A stretch of DNA of 43,575 nt from Candidatus Omnitrophota bacterium (GCA_023247275.1 JAHFGT010000012.1:1-43575), one strand, 5' to 3'; counted from the stretch's first letter, positions 1 through 7,201 are shown. The notes: generated from the letters alone by a model not told the origin. Numbers and translations: made by a program.

Positions 1-303
1 CCGTACGTGGCGTTTGCCGCGATGTTAATGGCCGGGTTGGATGGAATCCAGAACAAGATCGACCCTGGCGATCCGGTCGACGAGAACATCTATGAGATGT
101 CGTCTGACCGTGCGCCGAAGCAGGTGCCGGGCTCGCTTGAGGAGTCGCTCAACGCGCTCGAGCGCGACCACGAGTTCCTGCTCAAGGGCGACGTCTTCAC
201 CCAGGATGTCATCGACGTCTGGTTGGAGTACAAGCGGCAGGAGATCGACAAGGTCCGCCTGCGCCCGCATCCGTATGAATTCTATCTGTATTTTGACGCC
301 TAA
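1..303 (+). CDS. glnA: Glutamine synthetase type I (beta), C-terminal fragment
   Basis: The window opens inside this gene; about 100 C-terminal residues are present, in frame from base 1 to the TAA at 301-303. The opening [16 protein letters not shown] matches the end of the GSI catalytic barrel. The following ENIYEM...VPGSLEESL segment aligns with the E. coli region around the adenylylated Tyr397 (NLYDLPPEE...GSLEEAL), so the modifiable tyrosine is conserved. That marks the I-beta subtype, which adenylyltransferase (GlnE) normally controls. The enzyme makes glutamine from glutamate, ammonia and ATP. A second, different GS (I-alpha) lies at 2729-4075. The N-terminal three quarters lie outside the window. 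Confidence 0.93.
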   Translation, partial: PYVAFAAMLMAGLDGIQNKIDPGDPVDENIYEMSSDRAPKQVPGSLEESLNALERDHEFLLKGDVFTQDVIDVWLEYKRQEIDKVRLRPHPYEFYLYFDA

Positions 304-330
304 TAGAATTCATCAGCCGTAGGTCAATCC

Positions 331-399
331 TTCGACTCGCTTTGCTCGTGCTTCGGCAGGCGCAGGATCGTGGTGAGCGAGGCCGAAGGCCGAGTCGAA
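331..399. repeat. Imperfect long hairpin, TTCGACTCG...CGAGTCGAA
   Basis: TTCGACTCG (331-339) is the reverse complement of CGAGTCGAA (391-399), and CTTCGGC (351-357) pairs with GCCGAAG (382-388) inside it. The word CGAGTCGAAGGA recurs at 10036-10047 upstream of rpsB. The two places may therefore be members of one dispersed intergenic palindrome family. No coding potential is seen here. Confidence 0.45.
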
Positions 400-438
400 C
401 CAAACGCGTCATCGCGTGTCGTCATGATCGACCAGGGC

Positions 439-460
439 GGGGCGACGGCAACGTCGCCCC
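439..460 (+). terminator. Probable terminator hairpin after glnA
   Basis: A perfect 9-bp GC-rich stem, GGGGCGACG (439-447) with CGTCGCCCC (452-460), is closed by a GCAA (GNRA) tetraloop and followed by a pyrimidine-rich GTTCTATCTCT. The T-tract is weak. The position between glnA and the next ribosome binding site fits a terminator. Confidence 0.55.
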
Positions 461-515
461 GTTCTATCTCTAGGTCAACAAGCGCGGCTGGTGGACAAGA
501 AGCGGAGGGCAGCCT

Positions 516-1007
516 ATGAAGACATGGCAGGCTCGTGGGTTTGCCGTTCTGGTACTGCTTGTTGTCTCGTGCGGCAACGCGATGGCGGACTCGACGCACC
601 AGGTCGAGGCAACGCTCTCAACGTCGGATTCCCCCTCAAGGATGCTGTCGTTAACGGTGCAGAATAAGTCCCCCGAGGCGCTCTTTTCGGATCTATCGAT
701 CATCGTGGCGGCGACCAGCCTCAAGACCGGCAAGACCGTCGAGCGGACGTTCCAGAGCGACGGATTCACTATGGAGCTCAATGCAGGCACTGGCGGATTT
801 CGGCGCCGCGTCGCCATCGATCAGTGGATGGACGAACTAGCTGCAGAGTCGGGCGGGGAGGATACCGTAAGTCTGGTGGCACGCGTCCCCTTGTCTGCCA
901 ACGCCGCGCACCGCGCGTTTGTGGCGTCCAATACGGTTCAGATTCGCGTCGGGTCGACATCGCCAGCAGCCGCACCGCCCCTTGCGGGCGGCGTTTCTCA
1001 GTTGTGA
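516..1007 (+). CDS. Secreted hypothetical protein, possible lipoprotein
   Basis: A 163-residue protein with an N-terminal hydrophobic stretch (about residues 8-18). It could be a lipoprotein signal, with lipobox-like LVVSC and Cys19, or a type I signal peptide cleaved near AMA/DS (residues 22-25). A clear GGAGGG ribosome site lies at 504-509. The rest looks like a beta-rich periplasmic domain ending in a low-complexity Pro/Ala/Gly tail. I do not recognise the family. The next gene starts 6 nt after its stop, so the two are probably co-transcribed. Confidence 0.75.
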   Translation: MKTWQARGFAVLVLLVVSCGNAMADSTHQVEATLSTSDSPSRMLSLTVQNKSPEALFSDLSIIVAATSLKTGKTVERTFQSDGFTMELNAGTGGFRRRVAIDQWMDELAAESGGEDTVSLVARVPLSANAAHRAFVASNTVQIRVGSTSPAAAPPLAGGVSQL

Positions 1008-1013
1008 CGAGGG

Positions 1014-1970
1014 ATGTCCCGTCTCACTGAGACCTTCGGAATGCAACAGGATACCAGTCTCAGCACAGGCCCATTCAGATTAGCGTCCTTGATCCCTCGG
1101 CTGACTCTGGCCTGCCTAGCAGCGACCGTCGTCCTCACGGTGGGATATAGGTCTGCCCGCAGCGAGTCGGAGAGCCCGACCCAGTTTGCTATCACGGACT
1201 TGCTCCCGCCGAACTCATTCGCTGACACGACGAAAACGCGCGTCATCGTCAAATCGGAATCGGACGGGAGTCTGAAGGCGTACGCCGACACGCCCGCCCA
1301 CCGCCAAGAGATGTTCCTCGGCAATACGCGACTGACGCTGGGTGAGGGGGCCAGCCCGTTCTCGCCCCCACGAGCGCCTTCTGCAGAAGAGGTCGCGCAC
1401 ACAGGGCTCTCTACCGCTGGGGGGACGTTTGTCGCGCCGGAATGGTATGAGGGAGCGGAACACATCCTGGTGGGAACCCTGAAACTTGGCGAGTATACCT
1501 TCGAGAGCGATCCAGCCTATCCCCTGGTGTTCAAAATCGTGAAGGACCGTGGGTATGTCCGTCTGTGCGGGCGCGGGACGGTGATGGAGAAGAGTGGCGC
1601 AAGACATCCGTTGGGCGGGGCTGATACGATTCAGTTGTGGACTGAACAGGGTGCCTCCACGGAATTGCTTGAGCGAGAGGGTGCTGCCCAAGCCTTGGGC
1701 TATCTCGCAGCGCAGGCAGGAGAATCGGACCGGCGGATGGCCGTGGAGTCGCTTGTGAAATTGCTGCAAGACGGCGCCGGGGAGATTCGGAGAAACGCGA
1801 TCGAAGCCCTGATTCGAATCGGTGACAAGAGCGCGAGAAACTCGATTCACTCGATGGCAGAATCCGACCAAGACGAATGGGTGCGAAACGTCGCACAGTG
1901 GGCGCTTCAGCAATTTGAGGAGTCCCAGGGGACTGGCAGCACTTCCACCAACACCGAAGCACCGAGGTGA
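1014..1970 (+). CDS. Membrane-anchored protein with C-terminal HEAT-like repeats
   Basis: A 318-residue protein with one N-terminal hydrophobic helix (about residues 28-45, LASLIPRLTLACLAATVVL), likely a signal anchor placing the rest in the periplasm. The C-terminal 90 residues read as HEAT/PBS-lyase-type helical repeats (AVESLVKLL..., NAIEALIRIGD..., WVRNVAQWAL), a protein-interaction scaffold. The middle part (about 60-210) is not recognised. An internal Met at 1041 is an alternative start. The gene follows the preceding secreted protein by 6 nt, which suggests a two-gene unit. Confidence 0.72.
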   Translation: MSRLTETFGMQQDTSLSTGPFRLASLIPRLTLACLAATVVLTVGYRSARSESESPTQFAITDLLPPNSFADTTKTRVIVKSESDGSLKAYADTPAHRQEMFLGNTRLTLGEGASPFSPPRAPSAEEVAHTGLSTAGGTFVAPEWYEGAEHILVGTLKLGEYTFESDPAYPLVFKIVKDRGYVRLCGRGTVMEKSGARHPLGGADTIQLWTEQGASTELLEREGAAQALGYLAAQAGESDRRMAVESLVKLLQDGAGEIRRNAIEALIRIGDKSARNSIHSMAESDQDEWVRNVAQWALQQFEESQGTGSTSTNTEAPR

Positions 1971-2004
1971 CAGTCACTTTGGGGACATCGATTTGAGCCG
2001 GTCA

Positions 2005-2742
2005 ATGAAACTGTTGGTGATTCAGCACGTACCGCACGAGCGGCTGGGAACGTTTGAACAGGCGTTCACAGCGGCCGGATGCCGCCCCCTCCTGCTCCAT
2101 GCGGACGACAGGAAAGCCATCTGGCCGGGCGTGAACGATGTGGATGGAATCGTGTCAATGGGCGGACCGATGAGCGTGTATCAGCGGCTGCAGTATCCGT
2201 GGATCGCTAAGGAGCTGGCGCTACTGCGCCAAGCGGTTAAAGCCGACCGGCCGGTGTTGGGCGTGTGCTTAGGCGCGCAACTGTTGGCAGCTGCGCTCGG
2301 CGGCAAGGTGAGTGCTGCGCCGCAGAAAGAGATCGGCTGGCATCCGGTGATGCGCGAGCCAGGCGCGGATGGCGACCCGGTGATGGCATCCTTCGGCCAG
2401 ACCGAGACGGTGTTCCAGTGGCATGGGGACACGTACACGTTGCCCACAGGCGCGGTCCGTCTCGCCAGTTCGCCGTTGTGCCCGGAGCAGGGGTTTCGCT
2501 ACGGTGCCCGAGCCTACGCGGTGCAGTTTCATCTTGAAGTGACCGAACCAATCATTCGCGCCTGGATGCGGGTGCCGGTCAATCGCGCAGAGTTGGCTAC
2601 TCTCAATCGGGTCATTGATCCGATGACCATTCGTCGTCAAATTCCGCAGCACGTCGACCGACTCAAACAATTATCGCGCGAGGTGGCAACAGCGTTTTGT
2701 CATCTCTTGCCGACCAGGAGCGCCTCGCATGCCCGCAGCTAA
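2005..2742 (+). CDS. Class I glutamine amidotransferase (GMP synthase-like, GATase1)
   Basis: About 245 residues beginning MKLLVIQHVPHE, with the hallmark glutaminase elements: GVCLGAQLLA containing the nucleophile Cys, and YAVQFHLEVT containing the catalytic His. It lacks a synthetase domain, so it belongs to the stand-alone GuaA-like/YfeJ group. Known members hydrolyse gamma-glutamyl amides, but the substrate here cannot be read. The ATG at 2005 is preferred because the conserved N-terminal strand starts there; the frame is open further upstream inside the previous gene. Its last 14 nt overlap the start of the I-alpha glutamine synthetase, so it is translationally coupled to that gene and probably acts with it in glutamine or gamma-glutamyl metabolism. 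Confidence 0.85.
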   Translation: MKLLVIQHVPHERLGTFEQAFTAAGCRPLLLHADDRKAIWPGVNDVDGIVSMGGPMSVYQRLQYPWIAKELALLRQAVKADRPVLGVCLGAQLLAAALGGKVSAAPQKEIGWHPVMREPGADGDPVMASFGQTETVFQWHGDTYTLPTGAVRLASSPLCPEQGFRYGARAYAVQFHLEVTEPIIRAWMRVPVNRAELATLNRVIDPMTIRRQIPQHVDRLKQLSREVATAFCHLLPTRSASHARS

Positions 2743-4075
2743 GCGTCCAATGAGGAAAGATAAAGAGTACGTACTCCGCCTGGCGAAAGAGCATGACGTG
2801 CGATTTATTCGGCTGTGGTTCACCGATATCCTGGGATTCCTGAAGAGCTTCGCCATCACGATCGACGAATTGGAGAAAGCGCTCGAAGAGGGTATGGGGT
2901 TTGACGGCTCGGCGATTGAAGGGTTTGCCCGGATCGACGAGTCGGATATGCTGGCGATCCCAGACCCGAATACGTTTTGCCTCTTGCCGTGGCGGCCGAA
3001 AGAAAACGCGGTCGCCCGGATGTTCTGCGATGTGACCTATCCGGGCGGCAAGCTCTTCGAGGGCGACCCGCGCTATGTTCTCAAGCGGAATTTGGCGCAT
3101 GCCAGCAAGTTGGGGTACACCTTCTATGTCGGGCCAGAGTTAGAGTTCTTCGTCTTTAAAAGCTCAGAGGCCCCGGTGCCGATTGATGCGGGCGGCTACT
3201 TTGATCTGACGCCGCTGGACGCGGCGTCAGACCTTCGGCGAGACATCATCTTGTCGCTGGAAGAGATGGGGATCGGAATCGAGTACTCGCACCATGAGGC
3301 CGCGCCATCCCAGCATGAGATCGATTTTCGATACACCGACGCGTTGACCATGGCCGAGAATGTGATGACCTACCGGCTGGTCGTCAAAGAGATCGCCTTC
3401 AAGCACGGCGTCTATGCGAGCTTCATGCCCAAGCCATTGGCTGATCGCAACGGCTCTGGGATGCACGTGAATATGTCGCTGTTTCAGGGAGAGCGCAACG
3501 CGTTCTTCGATGCCAAAGATCGGCTACATTTGTCGAAGACGGCGAAGCAGTTCATAGCTGGGATCCTGGCGCACGCGCCGGAGATGACCATCGTGTTGAA
3601 CCAATGGGTCAACTCGTATAAGCGGCTGGTGCCTGGCTACGAGGCCCCGGTCTACGTGACGTGGGCCCAACACAACCGCTCAGATCTGGTCCGGATCCCG
3701 ATGTACAAGCCAGGCAAAGAGGCGTCGACGCGGATCGAGTTACGCTCGCCGGACCCGGCGTGCAATCCATACCTGGCGTTCAGCGTCATCCTGGCCGCCG
3801 GGCTGGAAGGCATCGAGAAAAAATTGGAGCTGCCGCCTGCAACCGAAGGCAATGTGCTGGAGCTGAGCCAGGCCGAGCGCCAGCGTCGAGCGATCGCGAC
3901 GTTGCCTGGCAGCTTAGGCGAAGCGATCGCGCTCGCGAAAGAGAGTAAATTGCTGCAGCGGGCGCTGGGCGACCACGTGTTCCACTCCTTCCTCCAAAAC
4001 AAAGAGATCGAGTACGAGCAGTTCCGCCGCACCCTGACCGACTACGAACTGAAAACCTACCTGCCGTTGCTATAG
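2729..4075 (+). CDS. glnA: Glutamine synthetase type I-alpha
   Basis: A 448-residue complete GS. Signature elements are present: GFDGSAIEGFARIDESDM near the N-terminus, GPELEFFVF, the metal/ATP motif NGSGMHVNMSL, and the C-terminal NPYLAFSVILAAGLEGI. It is about 20-25 residues shorter than I-beta enzymes. The segment after the barrel (NVLELSQAERQ) has no Tyr at the adenylylation position, so GlnE cannot regulate it in the usual way. I-alpha enzymes of other bacteria are controlled by feedback or by small inhibitors. It overlaps the upstream amidotransferase by 14 nt. Confidence 0.95.
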   Translation: MPAAKRPMRKDKEYVLRLAKEHDVRFIRLWFTDILGFLKSFAITIDELEKALEEGMGFDGSAIEGFARIDESDMLAIPDPNTFCLLPWRPKENAVARMFCDVTYPGGKLFEGDPRYVLKRNLAHASKLGYTFYVGPELEFFVFKSSEAPVPIDAGGYFDLTPLDAASDLRRDIILSLEEMGIGIEYSHHEAAPSQHEIDFRYTDALTMAENVMTYRLVVKEIAFKHGVYASFMPKPLADRNGSGMHVNMSLFQGERNAFFDAKDRLHLSKTAKQFIAGILAHAPEMTIVLNQWVNSYKRLVPGYEAPVYVTWAQHNRSDLVRIPMYKPGKEASTRIELRSPDPACNPYLAFSVILAAGLEGIEKKLELPPATEGNVLELSQAERQRRAIATLPGSLGEAIALAKESKLLQRALGDHVFHSFLQNKEIEYEQFRRTLTDYELKTYLPLL

Positions 4076-4138
4076 CCTCTCGACACAACAGGCTCTCGTC
4101 TCTCACCTGCGTTCGCGTGATATCCAATAAGTAAAATT

Positions 4139-4168
4139 ATTGTACTTTCGTATAGTACAATTTATGGT
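4139..4168 (+). promoter_or_regulatory. Promoter and palindromic operator of first TA module
   Basis: ATTGTACT (4139-4146) and AGTACAAT (4154-4161) form a perfect 8-bp inverted repeat with a 7-nt spacer, typical of a dimeric antitoxin site. The left arm contains a -35-like TTGTAC (4140-4145). Exactly 17 bp further on is a -10-like TATGGT (4163-4168). The palindrome thus covers the promoter, which fits autorepression by the AbrB-type antitoxin. A strong GGAGGTGA ribosome site follows at 4182-4189. Confidence 0.6.
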
Positions 4169-4192
4169 ATGATTGAACTGCGGAGGTGACCG

Positions 4193-4483
4193 ATGATTGT
4201 TAAACGTTCTGGCCGTAACCAAATTGCGCTACCCAAGAAGCTCGTCCAAGCCGCCGGCCTTGGCGATGAGGACATTTATTTCGATGTCCAATACGCGTCG
4301 GGCTGCTTTATCCTCAAACCGCTCCAGTTCGAGGAGAAGATCCCGCGGGAATCCCTGGAGCGATTCAAACGTAAGGCTTTAGCCCATGAGCCGCAGGACC
4401 GGCGCTTTCCCACCATGGACGAGCTGATCGCCTCACTCGATCGTCCAGTGTCTGGTCGGCATGGCTCGCGAACTCGTCGTTAA
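4193..4483 (+). CDS. AbrB/SpoVT-like antitoxin
   Basis: A 96-residue protein. The first 45 residues (IVKRSGRNQIALPKKLVQAAGL...) match the swapped-hairpin AbrB/MazE DNA-binding fold, in which KxxxRNQIxLPK is the typical strand-turn. The C-terminal half is charged and helical (ESLERFKRKAL, PTMDELIASLD), suited to wrapping a toxin. An optimal ribosome site lies 3 nt upstream. It overlaps the downstream toxin-like gene by 23 nt. The promoter-proximal palindrome at 4139-4161 is its likely operator. Confidence 0.75.
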   Translation: MIVKRSGRNQIALPKKLVQAAGLGDEDIYFDVQYASGCFILKPLQFEEKIPRESLERFKRKALAHEPQDRRFPTMDELIASLDRPVSGRHGSRTRR

Positions 4484-4742
4484 AGCCCAGTTCCAGCGGG
4501 CCTACGATCGATTGGAGGCGAGCGAGCAAGAGCGGATAAAGAAGGCGCTCCGTCTGCTGCAGCACTATCTGCAAGGTGGGATCGTGCCGCTCGGGCTTGG
4601 GCTCAAGAAGCTGGGACCCGGCGTCTACGAATTTCGGGCCGGCCTGGCACTTCGGGGAATCTATGTTGAAGAAGGACCAGTCCTAGCGCTGGCGCTTTTG
4701 GGCTCTCATGACGATGTCCGTCGTTTTCTTCGGCGTGCGTAG
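4461..4742 (+). CDS. RelE/ParE-like toxin of the AbrB module
   Basis: A 93-residue basic protein (ARELVVKAQFQRAYDRL...RRFLRRA) with the size, helix-hairpin start and four-strand layout of the RelE/ParE/HigB superfamily. The LGLKKLGPGVYEFRAGLALRGIYVEEG segment occupies the position of the family's central beta-sheet. Known relatives are ribosome-dependent mRNA nucleases or gyrase poisons; which applies here cannot be told. Its overlap with the antitoxin implies coupled translation. The frame runs on past the TAG stop into a 50-nt repeat (4747-4796). Confidence 0.65.
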   Translation: MARELVVKAQFQRAYDRLEASEQERIKKALRLLQHYLQGGIVPLGLGLKKLGPGVYEFRAGLALRGIYVEEGPVLALALLGSHDDVRRFLRRA

Positions 4743-4746
4743 CCGG

Positions 4747-4796
4747 TGAACGTCAGGCACAGCTCTTGAAGCGGGCCCGTCGTCCACCGCTTAATG
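4747..4796 (+). repeat. 50-bp repeat, copy 1 (gene remnant)
   Basis: This stretch is 45/50 identical to 5404-5453. It begins TGAACGTCAGGCACAG in both copies. In the frame of the upstream toxin, beyond its TAG stop, it reads GERQAQLLKRARRPPLNAG; copy 2 reads VERQAQLLKQARRAPLDVG inside a broken ORF. It is most likely a relic of the same coding sequence carried next to each TA module. Confidence 0.7.
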
Positions 4797-4811
4797 CTGG
4801 GGATGCATTAC

Positions 4812-4840
4812 TTGTAATACAATGAAATACATGATAGACT
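4812..4840 (+). promoter_or_regulatory. Promoter of second TA module
   Basis: TTGTAA (4812-4817) and TAGACT (4835-4840) are separated by exactly 17 bp. Between them lies a direct repeat, AATACAATGA followed by AATACATGA, a plausible site for the ribbon-helix-helix antitoxin. An AAGGAGGATT ribosome site follows at 4851-4860. Confidence 0.5.
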
Positions 4841-4861
4841 TTGTAGTGTAAAGGAGGATTC

Positions 4862-5080
4862 ATGTCGATTGCTCTGTCGGTTCGTCTGCCTGACGGCTTA
4901 GCCAAGGCGCTAGAGGGGCTGGCCAGATCGACGGAGCGGCCAAAGACGTATTTGGTGCGGAAAGCTGTCGAGACGTATCTCGCCGAGTACGCGGATTATC
5001 AGGTCGCGCTGGACCGGTTGCGAGATAAAGATGACGTGATCATCTCCGGCAGCGAGCTAAGGAAGCGTCTTGGCCTCTAG
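4862..5080 (+). CDS. CopG/RelB-type ribbon-helix-helix antitoxin
   Basis: A 72-residue protein. SIALSVRLPDGLAKALEGLARSTERPKTYLVRKAVETYL is a textbook ribbon-helix-helix: a short DNA-contacting beta strand followed by two helices. The C-terminal acidic stretch (DRLRDKDDVIISGSELRKRLGL) resembles the toxin-binding tail of RelB/ParD-like antitoxins. It has a near-consensus ribosome site. It overlaps the next gene by 11 nt and sits behind its own promoter. Confidence 0.82.
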   Translation: MSIALSVRLPDGLAKALEGLARSTERPKTYLVRKAVETYLAEYADYQVALDRLRDKDDVIISGSELRKRLGL

Positions 5081-5330
5081 GGTGGTCTATAAGTCTTCGG
5101 TGGCTGGGGATCTGCGCCGATTGGACAAGCCAATCGCAAGCCGGATCGTCGCTAAATTAGAGCGCGAGCTATCGCAGAACCCGCACGCGGGGATTCCTTT
5201 GTCGGGTGAGTTTCGCGGATTGTTCAAGTTCCGCGTAGGTGACTATCGCGTGATCTATGCGAAGGTGTCTGACGGGATCTTGGTGGTGCGGATTGCGCAT
5301 CGCAAGGACGTCTACCAGGAGGGGAGATGA
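5070..5330 (+). CDS. RelE/ParE family toxin
   Basis: An 86-residue protein starting at a TTG (5070) inside the antitoxin gene, preceded by AAGGA at 5059-5063. The pattern VVYKSSVAGDLRRLDKPIASRIVAKLERELSQNPHAG...LKFRVGDYRVIYAKVSDGILVVRIAHRKDVY is diagnostic of the RelE/ParE fold, including the GDYRVIY strand and the C-terminal HRKDVY. In this family the basic residues at those sites act in ribosome-bound mRNA cleavage (RelE) or gyrase binding (ParE). Its TGA stop overlaps an ATG at 5327 that opens the broken gene downstream. Confidence 0.85.
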   Translation: MASRVVYKSSVAGDLRRLDKPIASRIVAKLERELSQNPHAGIPLSGEFRGLFKFRVGDYRVIYAKVSDGILVVRIAHRKDVYQEGR

Positions 5331-5645
5331 CCACGCCAAGTGAGCACCGTTCAGGCGAGCAGCAGGCGTAGCAGTTTCAGGCCGTTGCGACTTCGAGGCG
5401 AGTTGAACGTCAGGCACAGTTGTTGAAGCAGGCCCGTCGTGCACCGCTTGATGTCGGGGGAGTAGTGGGGATGGCTGTCATCGCTGGTTTGGGAATCTTT
5501 AGCGTGGTGGTATCTTCCGCGACTGCATCGAGCTCTGTTGCCCCTCGTGTTGGCAGTAGGCATTGCGAACGTCACACGGAGCACGAATCAGCGCATTGAC
5601 GCGCTGATCGAGCTGCTGGAGGAGCAAGGAATCTTGCGGCAGTAA
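5327..5645 (+). pseudogene. Broken small membrane-protein gene after the RelE toxin
   Basis: An ATG overlapping the toxin stop (ATGA), behind an AGGAGGGG-like ribosome site, opens a frame MTTPSEHRSGEQQA that meets a TAG at 5369-5371. The same frame then stays open (QFQAVATSRRVERQAQLLKQARRAPLDVG...) through a hydrophobic helix (GVVGMAVIAGLGIFSVVVS) to 5599. Near 5550 a second frame takes over with a convincing C-terminus (VGIANVTRSTNQRIDALIELLEEQG) ending at 5645. One in-frame amber and one frameshift therefore separate it from an intact gene of about 100 residues. The family is not recognised. Confidence 0.5.
5404..5453 (+). repeat. 50-bp repeat, copy 2
   Basis: Partner of 4747-4796 (5 mismatches in 50). 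This copy lies inside the broken gene 5327-5645 and encodes ERQAQLLKQARRAPL in its first frame. Confidence 0.7.
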
Positions 5646-5652
5646 TTTTGCG

Positions 5653-5946
5653 ATGCGGTGCTGGAATCATCCGGAGACTGATGTGCAGGAGGCTGCGGCG
5701 GCGTGTCGACGCTGCGGCAGGGGATTGTGTCAAGCCTGCGCCACGCTGGCACGCGGTCAGCTCTGGTGTCAAGCCTGCGCGCTGGTTGACGAAGACGATC
5801 GCATTACCCGTCGGCTGTCGCTTGGCGGCGGGTTGTTGGTTCTCGCCGTGCTCAATCTTCCTATCCCGACGATCCTCGCCTTCTGCGGCCTGGCCTGCTT
5901 AGGGTCTGCGGCCCGCCGATTTTTCGCGGTCACCAAGCGCAAGTAG
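5653..5946 (+). CDS. Small zinc-ribbon (B-box-like) membrane protein
   Basis: A 97-residue protein. The N-terminal half has a Cys/His pattern like a B-box or zinc ribbon: C3, H6, C18, C21, C26, C29, then C39 and C42 (CxxHP...CxxCGRxLCxxC...WCQAC). A hydrophobic segment follows (about residues 56-86, LGGGLLVLAVLNLP...LAFCGLACLG) and the basic tail VTKRK. It is probably an inner-membrane protein with a cytoplasmic metal-binding head; no function is assignable. No strong ribosome site is visible. Its last 48 nt overlap the 3' end of the convergent lpxB. Confidence 0.65.
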   Translation: MRCWNHPETDVQEAAAACRRCGRGLCQACATLARGQLWCQACALVDEDDRITRRLSLGGGLLVLAVLNLPIPTILAFCGLACLGSAARRFFAVTKRK

Positions 5947-7068
5947 TTGTTGCACCGCGTCCGCGGCGCGGTTGGTCGCCCCAGGCAGACCCAACTGCTG
6001 AGTGACCTCGCGCAGTCCCTGACGCATGGCGTTGGCTTGCTCATCGTCGCGCAGCAGCCCAATCACCGTCGCGGCGATTCGTGACGGGCGCGCACCCTGT
6101 TGAACAAACTCTGGCACGAGCCGGCGGCCGGCCAAGATGTTGACCATCGCGATGTGGGGGACGCGCACCACGCAGCGGGCCGCAAGATACGTGGGCCACG
6201 AAGTCTGGTAGACGACGACCATTGGCACGGCGCGCAGCGCGGTCTCCAACGTTGCGGTCCCTGACGCGACGATGGCGGCGTCCAGGGCCGGTAAGGCGTC
6301 ATCGAGCGCTCCTTCAGCGATCACCACATCGCATCGCGCATGTGTTCGCAATCGTTCGAGTTGAGTCCGCGGCACGTGCGGGCTTTTCAAGAGGAGGAAT
6401 TGCACGCCGGGCATCTGCCAGGCAATTCGCTTAGCCGCCCGCAGCATGGTGGGCGCATGCCGGGCCACTTCGTTCGTTCGTGAACCGGGCAACAACCCGA
6501 CGGTGCGACGCCATCGGTTGAGGCCAAACCGCTCGAAGGCTTGATCTCGTGTGAGGCCAGCGGTTGTTCGATCCATCAGCGGGTGCCCGACCCAGGTGAC
6601 CGGCACGCCAGCCTGTCGGTAGAACTGTTCTTCAAATGGAAACAACACGATCATCCGATCCACGTACCGACGCACGTACCGCAACCGCCATCGTCCCCAG
6701 GCCCACAGTTGCGGACTGATGTAGTAGGCGATCGGGATTCGATAGCGCTTGACGAGCGGGGCGATCACCGGCAGGTTGAAGTCGCCGAAGTCCACCAGGA
6801 TGACCACGTCCGGCGGGCGCTGCTCAAGCTCGGCACGCAATCGACGCCGCGCGCGGACAAATCGGCCCAGGTGCTTGGCCGCATCGAATGGGCCGATCGT
6901 GGCCGCGGTGGTCAGATCATCCAACAAGACCACGCCGGCTTGACGCATCGCCGGGCCACCCAGCCCGACACACTCCACGCCGGGGACGTTCGTCGTAAGC
7001 GCTGCCACCAGCCGGGCGGCATGCTGATCGCCAGATGGGTCGCCGGCGACGAGAATGATGCGGGGCAT
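5899..7068 (-). CDS. lpxB: Lipid-A-disaccharide synthase
   Basis: A 389-residue GT19 enzyme that joins UDP-diacylglucosamine to lipid X in lipid A synthesis, at the inner face of the inner membrane. Supporting elements are the start PRIILVAGDPSGDQHAARL (the family's AGExSGD motif, here AGDPSGD), GLGGPAMRQAG, DFGDFNLPV, YYISPQLWAWGRWRLRYVRRYVD, PFEEQFYRQAGVPVTWVGHPL, LLPGSRTNEVARH and SGTATLETAL. Length is normal. The start at 7068 is supported by homology. The repeat block 7081-7201 separates it from the upstream Gfo/Idh gene, with which lpxB often clusters. Confidence 0.95.
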   Translation of the reverse strand: MPRIILVAGDPSGDQHAARLVAALTTNVPGVECVGLGGPAMRQAGVVLLDDLTTAATIGPFDAAKHLGRFVRARRRLRAELEQRPPDVVILVDFGDFNLPVIAPLVKRYRIPIAYYISPQLWAWGRWRLRYVRRYVDRMIVLFPFEEQFYRQAGVPVTWVGHPLMDRTTAGLTRDQAFERFGLNRWRRTVGLLPGSRTNEVARHAPTMLRAAKRIAWQMPGVQFLLLKSPHVPRTQLERLRTHARCDVVIAEGALDDALPALDAAIVASGTATLETALRAVPMVVVYQTSWPTYLAARCVVRVPHIAMVNILAGRRLVPEFVQQGARPSRIAATVIGLLRDDEQANAMRQGLREVTQQLGLPGATNRAADAVQQLLALGDREKSAGRRP

Positions 7069-7080
7069 ACGTTAGTCCGG

Positions 7081-7201
7081 GGACCATAAATTCCAAGCAC
7101 CAATCACCAAGCACGACACATCCGTTTGGTGTTGGAATTTGGTGCTTGGAGTTTGGTGCTTATTTGGTACTTGGGATTTGGTGCTTGGTGCTGTATGGTC
7201 C
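7081..7201. repeat. Degenerate TTTGGTGCTTGG repeat block with terminal inverted repeats
   Basis: From about 7125 to 7192 the plus strand carries five imperfect tandem copies of a TTTGGTGCTTGGA-like word. The left part (7089-7113) holds the reverse-complement word (CCAAGCACCAATCACCAAGC), so the block can fold on itself. It is bounded by GGACCATA (7081-7088) and its exact complement TATGGTCC (7194-7201). The right end forms the last codons and stop of the Gfo/Idh gene. Confidence 0.7.

Noticed and set aside
1970-1990. GACAGTCACTTTGGGGACA next to the start of the amidotransferase gene, as a fourth copy of the palindromic repeat
   Set aside because: It shares only a loose resemblance (AGTCACT, GGGGACA) with the GGGGACAGCCACTGAT core and has no complementary arm, so it is not counted.
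5369-5371. TAG as a recoded sense codon (stop-codon reassignment)
   Set aside because: TAG ends several normal genes here (for example glnA at 4075, the toxin at 4742 and frr at 12785), so genome-wide reassignment is ruled out; pseudogenisation is simpler.
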